Shown here: one piece after another, positions 28,299-36,336 of the stretch | How the letters are laid out: each line of letters opens with the position of its first letter | How positions within the stretch are numbered: position 1 is the stretch's first letter | Assembly: GCF_016598485.1 (NCBI RefSeq) | Contig: NZ_JAEMUW010000001.1 | Span: forward strand, 248,001 to 312,000 | Source: Micromonospora coerulea | GTDB taxonomy: Bacteria; Actinomycetota; Actinomycetes; Mycobacteriales; Micromonosporaceae | Length of the DNA stretch: 64,000 nt | Reading direction: 5' to 3' | Notes under the pieces: model-generated | Databases searched by the model: none | The model's input: only the letters and a program-made list of their open reading frames with translations | What the model was told of the DNA's origin: nothing | Program-made: the position numbers and the translations under genes

Positions 28299-28304
28299 TA
28301 TCGT
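28299..28304 (+). promoter_or_regulatory. -10 element, leaderless GNAT gene
   Basis: TATCGT, 6 nt before the GTG at 28311. It argues for that start over the in-frame GTG at 28293, which would lie upstream of the -10. Confidence 0.5.
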
Positions 28305-28310
28305 ACCGGC

Positions 28311-28787
28311 GTGCTGACGCCGAAACTCGAACCGATGACCGACGAGCAGTATCTGCGCTACCGCCAGCGAGCCGAGGCGAAGTACGCGCAGGACATCGCC
28401 GACTCGGGCGCGATGCCGCTGCCGGAGGCGCAGGAGAAGGCGCGCGAGGACTACGAGCGCCTCCTGCCGGACGGGCTGGCGACGGAGGGCCACCGGCTGT
28501 GGACCGCCTACGACGGCGATGACGAGGTCGGCATGCTCTGGCTGCACCTGGAGCAGAAATCGGACGGCCTGCACGCCTTCGGCTACGACTTCGAGGTGCG
28601 GGAGGACCTGCGCCGGAAGGGCTACGGCCGGGCGATCATGCAGACCTCCGAGCAGGTGTGTCGCGAGCTCGGCGTGGTCTCGATCGGTCTGAACGTCTTC
28701 GGTTTCAACCTCGGCGCCCGCGCGCTCTACGAGCAGATGGGGTACGAGGTCACCGCAATCAAGATGCGCAAGCGCCTGCAGCCCTGA
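28311..28787 (+). CDS. GNAT family N-acetyltransferase
   Basis: A 158-residue acetyltransferase with the acetyl-CoA motif FEVREDLRRKGYGRAIMQ and a C-terminal LNVFGFNLGARALYEQMGYE, typical of RimI-like members. The acceptor is unknown. Start GTG 28311 is chosen because a TATCGT -10 hexamer lies 6 nt before it. It is divergent from the methyltransferase gene with a 138-bp gap. Confidence 0.85.
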   Translation: MLTPKLEPMTDEQYLRYRQRAEAKYAQDIADSGAMPLPEAQEKAREDYERLLPDGLATEGHRLWTAYDGDDEVGMLWLHLEQKSDGLHAFGYDFEVREDLRRKGYGRAIMQTSEQVCRELGVVSIGLNVFGFNLGARALYEQMGYEVTAIKMRKRLQP

Positions 28788-28856
28788 GGCCTCCCACCGG
28801 TCGAGGGCCACCTCTCGGACTGGTCACCGCACCAGTCCGCGTGCGGGGAGACCACC

Positions 28857-28982
28857 GTGTCGGCCGAAAACGACCAGGGCGTACGGCATCGGGTCTTCTG
28901 TGACCTGTTGCTGCCCGGCGGCCGGCGCTGCCTCGTCCGCGCCGACCACGACGGGCCGTGCACCCGCCGCCTGGTCCGCTGA
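28857..28982 (+). CDS. Small protein candidate (41 aa)
   Basis: GTG 28857 opens a 41-codon frame with GGGGAG 6 nt upstream, a strong ribosome-binding site. The product contains VFCDLLLPGGRRCLVRADHD and ends CTRRLVR; it is basic, with three cysteines. It lies in the gap between a GNAT gene and the 29052 gene. No homolog is recognised; the call rests on the ribosome-binding site and mostly GC-ending codons. Confidence 0.4.
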   Translation: MSAENDQGVRHRVFCDLLLPGGRRCLVRADHDGPCTRRLVR

Positions 28983-29051
28983 CCGCTAAACCTCCGTCAA
29001 TGTCGGGGCCCGCGGTTAGCGTGGATCTCGACCGTCGGAGGGGGTAGGGCA

Positions 29052-29507
29052 ATGAAGGAGCGGCATGCCGCGCTCGCGCGGCTCGACGTGCTCGTCGGGC
29101 ACTGGACCGTGCAGCCGAAGGTCGAGGGCCTCGGCACCGGGTGGACGGACATCGACTGGGTCGAGGACGGCCGGTTCCTCCGGCAGGTCTCCGACGCCGA
29201 ACCGGTGCCGGAGACGGCGCCGCAGGCCTGGCGGGAGAACAACCCGTTGCCGGTGACGTCGCTGATGGGCCTCGACGATTCCGCCGACGAGTTCTCCATG
29301 CTGTACGCCGACGCGCGCGGCGTGCACCGGGTCTACCGGATGACGTTCGCCGACGGCGTGTGGCGGATCTGGCGGGAGGCGCCCGGGTTCCACCAGCGCT
29401 TCACCGGCACGCTGAGCGCCGACGGCGACACCATCGACGGCCGGTGGGAGCGGTCCACCGACGGCGTCGACTGGACGCTGGACTTCGAGCTGACGTACCG
29501 CCGCTGA
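29052..29507 (+). CDS. Hypothetical protein, DUF1579/lipocalin-like
   Basis: A 151-residue beta-rich protein: LDVLVGHWTVQPKVEGLGTG at the N-terminus and repeated strand pairs ending FTGTLSADGDTIDGRWERS and TLDFELTYRR. The LVGHW opening and the G-x-W pattern resemble small lipocalin-like (DUF1579 or nitrobindin-type) proteins; ligand and role are unknown. Start ATG 29052 follows GGAGGGGG. It precedes the arsR-SRPBCC pair by 70 bp. Confidence 0.65.
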   Translation: MKERHAALARLDVLVGHWTVQPKVEGLGTGWTDIDWVEDGRFLRQVSDAEPVPETAPQAWRENNPLPVTSLMGLDDSADEFSMLYADARGVHRVYRMTFADGVWRIWREAPGFHQRFTGTLSADGDTIDGRWERSTDGVDWTLDFELTYRR

Positions 29508-29541
29508 CGGTGCTTGCGACCTGGCGGGGCTACGTCGCGCC

Positions 29542-29571
29542 TTGACATGTGACCAAATGGTCACCTATATT
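29542..29571 (+). promoter_or_regulatory. Consensus sigma-70 promoter of arsR
   Basis: TTGACA (29542-29547), an 18-bp spacer and TATATT (29566-29571), the closest match to consensus in the window. The -10 ends 6 nt before the arsR GTG, so the transcript should be leaderless. Confidence 0.8.
29549..29564. promoter_or_regulatory. ArsR operator within the promoter spacer
   Basis: GTGACCA-AA-TGGTCAC is a perfect 7-bp inverted repeat that fills the spacer between -35 and -10. A repressor bound here would block RNA polymerase directly, as expected for autoregulation by the ArsR protein encoded just downstream. Confidence 0.75.
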
Positions 29572-29577
29572 GAGGTC

Positions 29578-29895
29578 GTGCCCGATGACGACCTCGTGTT
29601 CAAGGCGCTCGCCGACCCGACCCGGCGCTTCCTGCTCGACCTGCTCTTCGCCCGGGACGGCCGCACCCTCACCGAGCTGGAGTCCGAGTTGGCGATGACC
29701 CGGTTCGGCGTGATGAAGCACCTGCGCGTGCTCGAGGAGGCGGGTCTCGTCGTGTCCCGCCGGTCGGGCCGGGAAAAGCTGCACTTCCTCAACCCCGTGC
29801 CGATCCGCCAGATCCACGACCGGTGGATCGACAAGTACACCGCGCAGCACGCGTCGGCACTCGTCGGCCTGAAGACCGAGTTGGAGGACCAGTGA
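29578..29895 (+). CDS. ArsR/SmtB-family transcriptional regulator
   Basis: A 105-residue winged-helix repressor: VFKALADPTRRFLLDLLF at the N-terminus and recognition helix AMTRFGVMKHLRVLEEAGLV. It lacks the cysteine metal-binding ELCVC motif, so it is of the SRPBCC-linked, non-metal type. GTG 29578 is chosen as start because the -10 TATATT ends 6 nt before it; an ATG at 29542 would fall inside the -35. It overlaps the SRPBCC gene by one base (TGATG). Confidence 0.93.
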   Translation: MPDDDLVFKALADPTRRFLLDLLFARDGRTLTELESELAMTRFGVMKHLRVLEEAGLVVSRRSGREKLHFLNPVPIRQIHDRWIDKYTAQHASALVGLKTELEDQ

Positions 29896-30383
29896 TGACC
29901 AGCACCACGCGTACCGTCCAGGTCTACCGGATCTACATCCAGGCCACGTCGGAAGCGGTCTGGACGGCGATCACCGCTCCGGAGTGGAGCGAGCGGTACG
30001 GCTACCGCTCGCCCGCCCACTACGAGCTGCGCCCCGGCGGCCGGTACCGCGGCCTCGCGAGCCCGGAGATGACGGCCGCGGGCGTGCCGGAGGTGGCCGT
30101 CGAGGGCGAGGTCGTCGAGGTCGACCCGCCGCGGCGACTGGTGCAGACCTGGCACCCGGTCTGGGGCCCGGAGGCCGCCGCCGAGCCGGCCACCCGCCTT
30201 ACCTACGAGATCGACGAGACCAGCCCCGGCGTCACCCGGCTGACGGTGCTCCACGACGTCACCGACGCGCCCAGCGTGGAAGCGATGGTCGCCGGGGAGG
30301 TGCCGAACGCCGGCGGTGGCTGGAGCGAGGTGCTCAGCGACCTCAAGACGCTGCTGGAGACCGGCAAGCCGCTGGCCGGCTGA
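29895..30383 (+). CDS. SRPBCC (AHSA1-like) family protein
   Basis: A 162-residue START/Bet v1-like hydrophobic-pocket protein: YIQATSEAVWTAITAPEWSE at the N-terminus, LRPGGRYRGLASPEM, VEVDPPRRLVQTWHPVW, and GWSEVLSDLKTLLETG at the end. It is translationally coupled to the ArsR regulator, a pairing widespread in actinobacteria; the ligand and job are unknown. Confidence 0.9.
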   Translation: MTSTTRTVQVYRIYIQATSEAVWTAITAPEWSERYGYRSPAHYELRPGGRYRGLASPEMTAAGVPEVAVEGEVVEVDPPRRLVQTWHPVWGPEAAAEPATRLTYEIDETSPGVTRLTVLHDVTDAPSVEAMVAGEVPNAGGGWSEVLSDLKTLLETGKPLAG

Positions 30384-30408
30384 TCTGGGTCCAGGCGAGG
30401 AGCCGGTG

Positions 30409-31071
30409 ATGAGCAGTCAATCAACGAGAACGCGCGATGCCCGTCCCGCCTTGTCGGCGGCCACCCGGACGCTGCTGGTCTGCGGCGCCCTGGCTGGGCC
30501 GGTCTTCGTCGGGACGGTGGCCGCCCAGGTCCTCACCCGCGATGGCTTCGACCTCCGCCGGCACCCGATCAGCCTGCTCACCCTCGGCGCCCAGGGCTGG
30601 ATCCAGGTCGCCGCGTTCATCGTGGCCGGTCTGCTGAGCCTGGCGTACGCGGTGGGGTTGCGGCGGGTGCTTCGTGCCGGCCCGGCGGGGACCTGGGCGC
30701 CGCTGCTGGTCAGCGTCTTCGGCCTTGGCCTGGCCCTGGGTGGGATGTTCCGCCCGGACCCGGCGCTCAATTTCCCGCCCGGTGCGCCGGCCGGAAATGC
30801 GGACCCGATGAGCTGGCACGGCACGCTGCACGCCGTCGCCGCACCGCTCGCCTTCAGCGCGCTGGTGCTGGCCTGCTTCGTCGTCGTCCGCCGGGCCGTC
30901 GTCCTCGGGCAGCCTGGGTGGGCGGCCTACAGCGCGACGACCGGTGTGCTCGCCCTGGTGCTGGTCGCGTGGCCCGGTCAGGAAGGGCTCAGCGTACGGC
31001 TCGCCGTCGCGGTGACCATCGCCTTCTCCTGGACCACCGCACTGGCCCTCGGCCTGCTCACCTCGGAGTGA
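30409..31071 (+). CDS. DUF998 domain-containing membrane protein
   Basis: A 220-residue integral membrane protein with about six helices (TLLVCGALAGPVFVGTVAAQ, IQVAAFIVAGLLSLAYAVGL, LLVSVFGLGLALGGMF and others). FDLRRHPISLLTLGAQGW and the FRPDPALNFPPG loop are DUF998 marks. Function is unknown. Start ATG 30409 follows GAGGAG and lies 25 bp after the SRPBCC gene, so it may belong to the arsR operon. Its 3' end overlaps the convergent methyltransferase by 14 bp. Confidence 0.85.
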   Translation: MSSQSTRTRDARPALSAATRTLLVCGALAGPVFVGTVAAQVLTRDGFDLRRHPISLLTLGAQGWIQVAAFIVAGLLSLAYAVGLRRVLRAGPAGTWAPLLVSVFGLGLALGGMFRPDPALNFPPGAPAGNADPMSWHGTLHAVAAPLAFSALVLACFVVVRRAVVLGQPGWAAYSATTGVLALVLVAWPGQEGLSVRLAVAVTIAFSWTTALALGLLTSE

Positions 31072-31798
31072 TCGCCGCCCCGGCGCGGGCCACGACGATC
31101 AGTTCTCCGTCGTCACTCGCGCCCACCGGCTTCCGGTCCCAGCCGCCGTGGATCTGCTCGACGGTGAAGCCGGCGTCGGCCAGGGCCGCCCGCAGTTCCT
31201 CCTCGGTCCGGAAGCGCAGCGTCCCCGGGCTGCGCAGCTCGTCGCCGTCCGGCAGGAGGTAGTGGTGGACGAAGCTGACCAGGTCGTCGCGCACCTCGGT
31301 CAGCTCGGTCCAGGCCTGCACCACCGTGCCGTCCGGCAGGGCGATCCGGCGCCGCGAGTCGCGGGGGTTCCAGCGCTCCCACCGGCGGGCCGCCGGGTCG
31401 CGGGAGTCGAAGATCAGCCTGCCGCCGGGCACCAGCGCCCGGCGCAGGTCGGCCAGGGTCCGCGTCCAGTCGGCCTCCGCGCGGATCTCCTGCGCCACGT
31501 GGCTGGTCAGCACCGCGACGTCGTACGCGGCGTCCGGCAGGACCACGGACGTGCCCTCGATCCAGGTGACCCGGTCGGCGCCCGGCTTGGCCCGCGCGAC
31601 GTCGAGGGAGGCGCGGTGCGGGTCGACGCCGGTGACGGTGTGGCCGGCGGCGGCCAGGGCCAGGGTGAGTCGCCCCGTGCCGCAGCCGAGGTCGAGCACC
31701 CGGGCCGCCGGGGTCTCGTCGACCGCCGCGAGGAAGAAGTCGTCGTCGCGGCCCCACGGGTTCTCCACGTCGTAGAGGGGCCCGACGCGCTGGTCCAT
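31058..31798 (-). CDS. Class I SAM-dependent methyltransferase
   Basis: A 246-residue methyltransferase: ARVLDLGCGTGRLTLAL (motif I), TVTGVDPHRASLDVARAKPG, YDVAVLTSHVAQEI and LVPGGRLIFDSRDPA. The substrate is unknown. ATG 31798 is preferred because GAGGGGG lies 5 nt upstream; an ATG at 31858 in frame has no ribosome-binding site and would add 20 residues. Confidence 0.85.
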   Translation of the reverse strand: MDQRVGPLYDVENPWGRDDDFFLAAVDETPAARVLDLGCGTGRLTLALAAAGHTVTGVDPHRASLDVARAKPGADRVTWIEGTSVVLPDAAYDVAVLTSHVAQEIRAEADWTRTLADLRRALVPGGRLIFDSRDPAARRWERWNPRDSRRRIALPDGTVVQAWTELTEVRDDLVSFVHHYLLPDGDELRSPGTLRFRTEEELRAALADAGFTVEQIHGGWDRKPVGASDDGELIVVARAGAAITPR

Positions 31799-31876
31799 TG
31801 AGGCCCCCTCGTCACCGCGGATGATCTCGCGCGGCCGCTGTGCGTGGAGGTCCGCCATGAGTGATCAGGATAGGGG

Positions 31877-32239
31877 TCAGGAGATGTGATGGAGGATCAC
31901 GTTGTGCACGTGGTGGCTCTTCTGCGCGCCGCGGAACTCGACCTCGTAGGTGTGCGTGCCGACGTGGATGGCGATCGCGCCGGTGGAGAAGAACGCCCCG
32001 CCCCACGACTTGTTGCTGACCACGCTGACGCTGGTGATCTTCGAGTACGGGATGCTGGTGATGGCGTACCGCTTACCGACGAACGAGCGGTCCTGGATGA
32101 TCACCCGCCGGTCGGTCAGGCCGATGAATCCGGTGCCCGCGCCGACCGCGTCGTAGACGGCGATGATCTGCTCGCCGTCCAGGAGCCCACTCTGGATCTG
32201 CTGAAACTGTTCCTTGCGGTCGTACGTCACGTTCACCAT
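31877..32239 (-). CDS. Bacterial PH-domain protein
   Basis: A 120-residue protein made of one bacterial pleckstrin-homology (bPH) domain: IQSGLLDGEQIIAVYDA, GLTDRRVIIQDRSFVG, ITSIPYSKITSVSVVSNK and IAIHVGTHTYEVEFRG. There is no membrane segment. The role of this family is not settled. The ATG at 32239 lies 7 nt after TACCGT, the leaderless pattern; an open frame upstream is ignored. Confidence 0.85.
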   Translation of the reverse strand: MVNVTYDRKEQFQQIQSGLLDGEQIIAVYDAVGAGTGFIGLTDRRVIIQDRSFVGKRYAITSIPYSKITSVSVVSNKSWGGAFFSTGAIAIHVGTHTYEVEFRGAQKSHHVHNVILHHIS

Positions 32240-32246
32240 GCGGCCC

Positions 32247-32252
32247 ACGGTA
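32247..32252 (-). promoter_or_regulatory. -10 element, leaderless PH-domain gene
   Basis: TACCGT on the minus strand, 7 nt before the ATG at 32239. Confidence 0.5.
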
Positions 32253-32314
32253 GGCAGGGCGCGCCAACAGCCGGCGGACTGCAAAAGGAGCCCCGGCCGA
32301 TCAGACGACCTGGG

Positions 32315-32629
32315 TCAGGCGGGGGCGTCGGTGACCGCGCGGAAGGCGTCCTCGATGCGGGCCGCGAGCAGGACCTCGCCCTCGGTCAGCGGCTCGCCGT
32401 CACCGTGCCCGACCCGGATGTGGGTCCGATCCGCCCGCCGGCTGATCTCGGGGCGCAGGCGCAGCGCGTCCGCGACCACCTTGACCCTTTCGGTCAGGGC
32501 CGCGTGCTGGGTGTCGTCGAGGACCATGGTGCGGCGGATCTGCTCACCCTCCCGGGTCCACCCGGACAGCAGGGTGAGCGCGTCGTCGAGGTAGTCGTGC
32601 TTCGCCCGGCCGTTGAACAGCACGCGCAT
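32315..32629 (-). CDS. Pterin-4a-carbinolamine dehydratase-like protein
   Basis: A 104-residue protein with the fold pattern of pterin carbinolamine dehydratase (KVVADALRLRPEISRRADRT, THIRVGHGD, then GEPLTEGEVLLAARIEDAF). The catalytic HHP of true dehydratases is replaced by RPE, so activity is doubtful. Start ATG 32629 has GGAGGG 7 nt upstream. It is a lone gene with no aromatic amino-acid hydroxylase nearby. Confidence 0.7.
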   Translation of the reverse strand: MRVLFNGRAKHDYLDDALTLLSGWTREGEQIRRTMVLDDTQHAALTERVKVVADALRLRPEISRRADRTHIRVGHGDGEPLTEGEVLLAARIEDAFRAVTDAPA

Positions 32630-32814
32630 CACCGCACCCTCCCAGGCGTCGTTGCCGGCTTGTGGCCAAATCGTCGCCGTCCCGTGTCCTCGTAGACGAC
32701 CTCTAGTTTGTCGTCGCACGAATGGTGTGTCCACGCCCACACTTCCGTGTTCTGTTGGCCTGACGGCCGGCTCCGCTACCCAAACCGCCGATTGATCTGG
32801 CACGCTGGACGGCC

Positions 32815-33255
32815 GTGCGGACCGAATGGGTTAGCGGGAACGGACAGGCCGACCGGCGCGAGCCGAAGGTTGTCGTCGGAGCGGCGATCATCGCGGACGG
32901 GCGGGTCCTGGCCTGCGCGCGCGCCGCGCCGGCTGAGGTCGCCGGCAAGTGGGAGTTCCCGGGTGGCAAGGTCGAGCCGGGGGAGAGCGAGACCGCCGCG
33001 CTGATCCGGGAGTGCGCCGAGGAACTCGCCGTACGCGTGGAGATCGGCGGCCGGGTCGGCCGCGACGTCCGGATGGCGCACGGCCGCTCCGTCCTCAAGG
33101 TGTACGCGGCCCGCCTGCTCCACGGCGACCAGCCCGAAGCGCTGGAGCACTCGGAGCTGCGCTGGCTCACCGCCGCGGAACTGGACACCGTGACCTGGCT
33201 CCCCGCCGACGCTCCGATCGTCGCCGCCCTCCGCCCGCTGCTCGCCCACCCCTGA
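32815..33255 (+). CDS. mutT: MutT-type (deoxy)nucleoside triphosphate pyrophosphohydrolase
   Basis: A 146-residue Nudix hydrolase that probably cleans oxidised dNTPs. The Nudix box GKVEPGESETAALIRECAEE (51-70) fits G-x5-E-x7-R-E-x2-E-E, and KWEFPGGK precedes it as in MutT. Start GTG 32815; CACGCT 8 nt before it is a weak -10. A terminator hairpin follows, shared with the convergent sdhB. Confidence 0.88.
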   Translation: MRTEWVSGNGQADRREPKVVVGAAIIADGRVLACARAAPAEVAGKWEFPGGKVEPGESETAALIRECAEELAVRVEIGGRVGRDVRMAHGRSVLKVYAARLLHGDQPEALEHSELRWLTAAELDTVTWLPADAPIVAALRPLLAHP

Positions 33256-33285
33256 CCAGGGAAGCGGACACGGGGGCGAAAACGG

Positions 33286-33321
33286 GACGGGGGCCGGCGG
33301 CAGTTCGCCGCGGCCCCCGTC
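33286..33321. terminator. Bidirectional terminator between mutT and sdhB
   Basis: Stem GACGGGGGCCG / CGGCCCCCGTC (11 bp) with a partly paired inner loop. T-rich sequence follows on both sides (TTCGGTGTTTG on plus, TTTTCG on minus), fitting the convergent genes. Confidence 0.7.
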
Positions 33322-33341
33322 TTCGGTGTTTGTCGTCGTGC

Positions 33342-34412
33342 TCAGTGCTTCGGCTCGTCCTGGCTCGGGTGAGCGAAGTTGAGGTGCTCGGGCGGCAGCG
33401 GGAAGGTGATGTCGTCGCCGAACGGAGACGGCGCCGCCGCCCGGTCGAAGGTCAGCTCCGTCAGCGGCAGCTTGCCGTTTGCGTCGGTCGCCGGGGCGGT
33501 CGGGTGCGGCACCTCGCGGCGCCAGTTCACGCCGCGCTGCGCCTCCACCTCGTGCGGCGCGTCATGCGAACCGCCCGCGTGCGAATGCACCCCGCCGTGG
33601 GGGGCGCTCGAATGCACCGCGCCGCCGTGCTGGGCGCTGGTCACGAAGGTCTGAGGCACCTGACCCCTCCGGAAGATCTTGCTACCAAGCCACACGAGGG
33701 GATCGTACCTGTGGTCGACGACCCGCTCCTTCATGGGGATGATCCCGTTGTCGGTGATCTTGATGTGCTCGGGGCAGACCTCGGTGCAGCACTTGGTGAT
33801 GTTGCAGAAGCCGAGCCCCTGCTCGGCCTGCGCGTACTCCTTGCGGTCCGTCCTTGCGTCGAGCGGGTGCATGTCCAGCTCGGCGGCCCGGATGAAGAAC
33901 CGTGGACCGGAGAACGCCTGCTTGTTCTCCTCGTGGTCGCGGATCACGTGGCAGACGGTCTGGCACAGGAAGCACTCGATGCACTTGCGGAACTCCTGCG
34001 AGCGCTCGACGTCGACCTGCTGCATCCGGTAGTCGCCCGGGGCGACGTCGGCCGGCGGCGCGAAGGCCGGGGTCTCCCGGGCCTTCTCGTAGTTGAACGA
34101 GACGTCGGTGACCAGGTCCCGGATCACCGGGAACGTCCGCAGCGGCGTGACGGTGACCGTCTCCGCCTCCTCGAAGGTCGACATCCGGGTCATGCAGCTC
34201 AGCCGCGGCTTGCCGTTGATCTCCATCGAGCAGGAGCCGCACTTGCCGGCCTTGCAGTTCCAGCGGCAGGCCAGGTCCGGCGCCTCGGTGGCCTGGAGCC
34301 GGTGGATCACGTCGAGGACCACCTCGCCCTCGTTGACCTCGACCGTGTAGTCCTGGAGGTCGCCGCCGTTCTCGTCGCCCCGCCAGATGCGGAACTCACG
34401 CTTGGTTCCCAT
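33342..34412 (-). CDS. sdhB: Succinate dehydrogenase iron-sulfur subunit with His-rich tail
   Basis: Electron-transfer subunit of complex II. Cluster ligands are visible: [2Fe-2S] C53, C58, C61, C73; [4Fe-4S] C144, C147, C150, C154; [3Fe-4S] in the CCTEVCPEHIKI region. The body ends near residue 250, the usual family length. About 105 more residues follow, with 11 histidines in HGG, HSH and PHEV-like runs and an ending of HLNFAHPSQDEPKH. The tail is probably cytoplasmic. The start ATG 34412 overlaps the sdhA stop (TAATG), so translation is coupled. Confidence 0.95.
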   Translation of the reverse strand: MGTKREFRIWRGDENGGDLQDYTVEVNEGEVVLDVIHRLQATEAPDLACRWNCKAGKCGSCSMEINGKPRLSCMTRMSTFEEAETVTVTPLRTFPVIRDLVTDVSFNYEKARETPAFAPPADVAPGDYRMQQVDVERSQEFRKCIECFLCQTVCHVIRDHEENKQAFSGPRFFIRAAELDMHPLDARTDRKEYAQAEQGLGFCNITKCCTEVCPEHIKITDNGIIPMKERVVDHRYDPLVWLGSKIFRRGQVPQTFVTSAQHGGAVHSSAPHGGVHSHAGGSHDAPHEVEAQRGVNWRREVPHPTAPATDANGKLPLTELTFDRAAAPSPFGDDITFPLPPEHLNFAHPSQDEPKH

Positions 34413-36325
34413 TACTTGCTCGCCTCCTCAGCGAGGGCGTCGAACTCCGCGAGCTCCTCGTCGGTCAGGTATTTGGCCAGCTCCCCGCGGTCGAAGAGAC
34501 CGATCAGCTCCCCGCGCATCTTCGGCAGCGGCTTCCGGGTCAGCCGGACCGTGTCGCCGTCCAGCGAGCAGACCAGGTTGACCTGCCGCCACTTCGGGTC
34601 CATCCCCGGATGGTCCTCCCGGGTGTGTCCGCCGCGCGACTCCTGCCGCTCCAGCGCGGCCTTCGCGGTGCACTCCGAGACCACCAGCATGTTGCGCAGG
34701 TCCAGCGCCAAGTGCCAGCCCGGGTTGTAGCGCCGGCCGCCGGCCGCGCTCACCTTGGCCACCCGCTCGCGCAGCTCCGCCAGCCGGGCCAGCGCGTCGA
34801 CCAGCTCGTTCTCCCGTCGGATGATGCCGACCAGATCCCCCATCACGGCCTGGAGATCCTGCTGGAGGGTGTACGGGCTCTCCCCGGTGTCCCGCTGCAG
34901 CGGGGCCAGCGCCGTCTCCACCGCGGCCTCGACCGCCGCCACCGCCACCGCCGGGCGCGCGGTGAGCTGATCGGCGTACGAGGCGGCGTGGCCGCCCGCC
35001 CGCTTGCCGAAGACCAGCAGGTCGGACAGGGAGTTGCCGCCCAGCCGGTTTGACCCGTGCATGCCGCCGGAGACCTCACCCGCGGCGAAGAGCCCCCGCA
35101 CGGTGCCGAACGCGGCGCCCGAGTCCGGGTCCACCTCGACGCCGCCCATCACGTAGTGGCAGGTCGGGCCGACCTCCATCGGCTCCTTGGTGATGTCGAC
35201 GTCGGCCAGCTCCTTGAACTGGTGGTACATCGACGGCAGTCGGCGCCGGATCTCCTCGGCCGAGCGCCGGGAGGCGATGTCGAGGTAGACGCCGCCCGCG
35301 GGCGTACCCCGGCCGGCCTTGACCTCGCTGTTGATCGCCCGGGCGACCTCGTCGCGGGGGAGCAGCTCCGGCGGGCGCCGGTTGTTGTCCGGGTCGGTGT
35401 ACCAGCGGTCCGCCTCCTCCTCGGTCTCCGCGTACTGCTTGCGGAAGACGTCGGGGACGTAGTCGAACATGAACCGCTTGCCGTCGGAGTTCTTCAGCAC
35501 GCCGCCGTCGCCGCGCACCGACTCGGTGACCAGGATGCCCTTCACCGAGGGAGGCCAGACCATGCCGGTCGGGTGGAACTGGAGGAACTCCATGTTGATC
35601 AGGGTGGCCCCGGCGCGCAGCGCGAGCGCGTGACCGTCCCCGGTGTACTCCCAGGAGTTCGAGGTGACCTTGTAGGACCGGCCGACGCCGCCGGTCGCGA
35701 GAACCACCGCGGGGGCCTCGAAGAGAATGAACTCCCCGGACTCCCGGTAGTAGCCGAACGCGCCGGCCACCCGGTCCCCGTCCAGCAGCAGCTCGGTGAT
35801 GGTGGTCTCGGAGAAGACCCTGATCCGGGCCTCGTAGTCGCCGTGGTCGCGCTTGTCCTCCTGCTGAAGGGAGACGATCTTCTGCTGGAGGGTGCGGATC
35901 AGCTCCAGGCCGGTCCGGTCGCCGACGTGCGCCAGCCGCGGGTACTCGTGGCCGCCGAAGTTGCGCTGCGAGATCTTCCCGTCCTTGGTCCGGTCGAAGA
36001 GCGCGCCGTACGTCTCCAGCTCCCAGATCCGGTGCGGCGACTCCTTCGCGTGCAGCTCGGCCATCCGGAAGTTGTTGAGGAACTTGCCGCCGCGCATGGT
36101 GTCGCGGAAGTGCACCTGCCAGTTGTCCCGGCTGTTCATGTTCCCCATCGCCGCCGCCGCGCCGCCCTCGGCCATCACGGTGTGCGCCTTGCCGAAGAGC
36201 GACTTGGAGATGATCGCGGTCTTCTTGCCGGCGAGCCGAGCCTCGATCGCCGCGCGCAGGCCGGCGCCGCCGGCCCCGATCACGACGACGTCGTAGTGGT
36301 GTCGTTCGATTCGCGTCTCAGTCAT
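34412..36325 (-). CDS. sdhA: Succinate dehydrogenase flavoprotein subunit
   Basis: Flavin subunit of complex II oxidising succinate to fumarate, 637 residues. FAD-binding VVVIGAGGAGLRAAIEA near residue 13, the histidine-FAD attachment region KAHTVMAEGGAAAAMG, active-site FLQFHPTGM, and HGSNRLGGNSL near the end of the FAD domain are all present. The frame stays open upstream into sdhC, but the ATG 36325 and homology set the start. It belongs to the sdhC-sdhA-sdhB operon. Confidence 0.97.
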   Translation of the reverse strand: MTETRIERHHYDVVVIGAGGAGLRAAIEARLAGKKTAIISKSLFGKAHTVMAEGGAAAAMGNMNSRDNWQVHFRDTMRGGKFLNNFRMAELHAKESPHRIWELETYGALFDRTKDGKISQRNFGGHEYPRLAHVGDRTGLELIRTLQQKIVSLQQEDKRDHGDYEARIRVFSETTITELLLDGDRVAGAFGYYRESGEFILFEAPAVVLATGGVGRSYKVTSNSWEYTGDGHALALRAGATLINMEFLQFHPTGMVWPPSVKGILVTESVRGDGGVLKNSDGKRFMFDYVPDVFRKQYAETEEEADRWYTDPDNNRRPPELLPRDEVARAINSEVKAGRGTPAGGVYLDIASRRSAEEIRRRLPSMYHQFKELADVDITKEPMEVGPTCHYVMGGVEVDPDSGAAFGTVRGLFAAGEVSGGMHGSNRLGGNSLSDLLVFGKRAGGHAASYADQLTARPAVAVAAVEAAVETALAPLQRDTGESPYTLQQDLQAVMGDLVGIIRRENELVDALARLAELRERVAKVSAAGGRRYNPGWHLALDLRNMLVVSECTAKAALERQESRGGHTREDHPGMDPKWRQVNLVCSLDGDTVRLTRKPLPKMRGELIGLFDRGELAKYLTDEELAEFDALAEEASK

Positions 36326-36336
36326 GTTCAGGGCCC

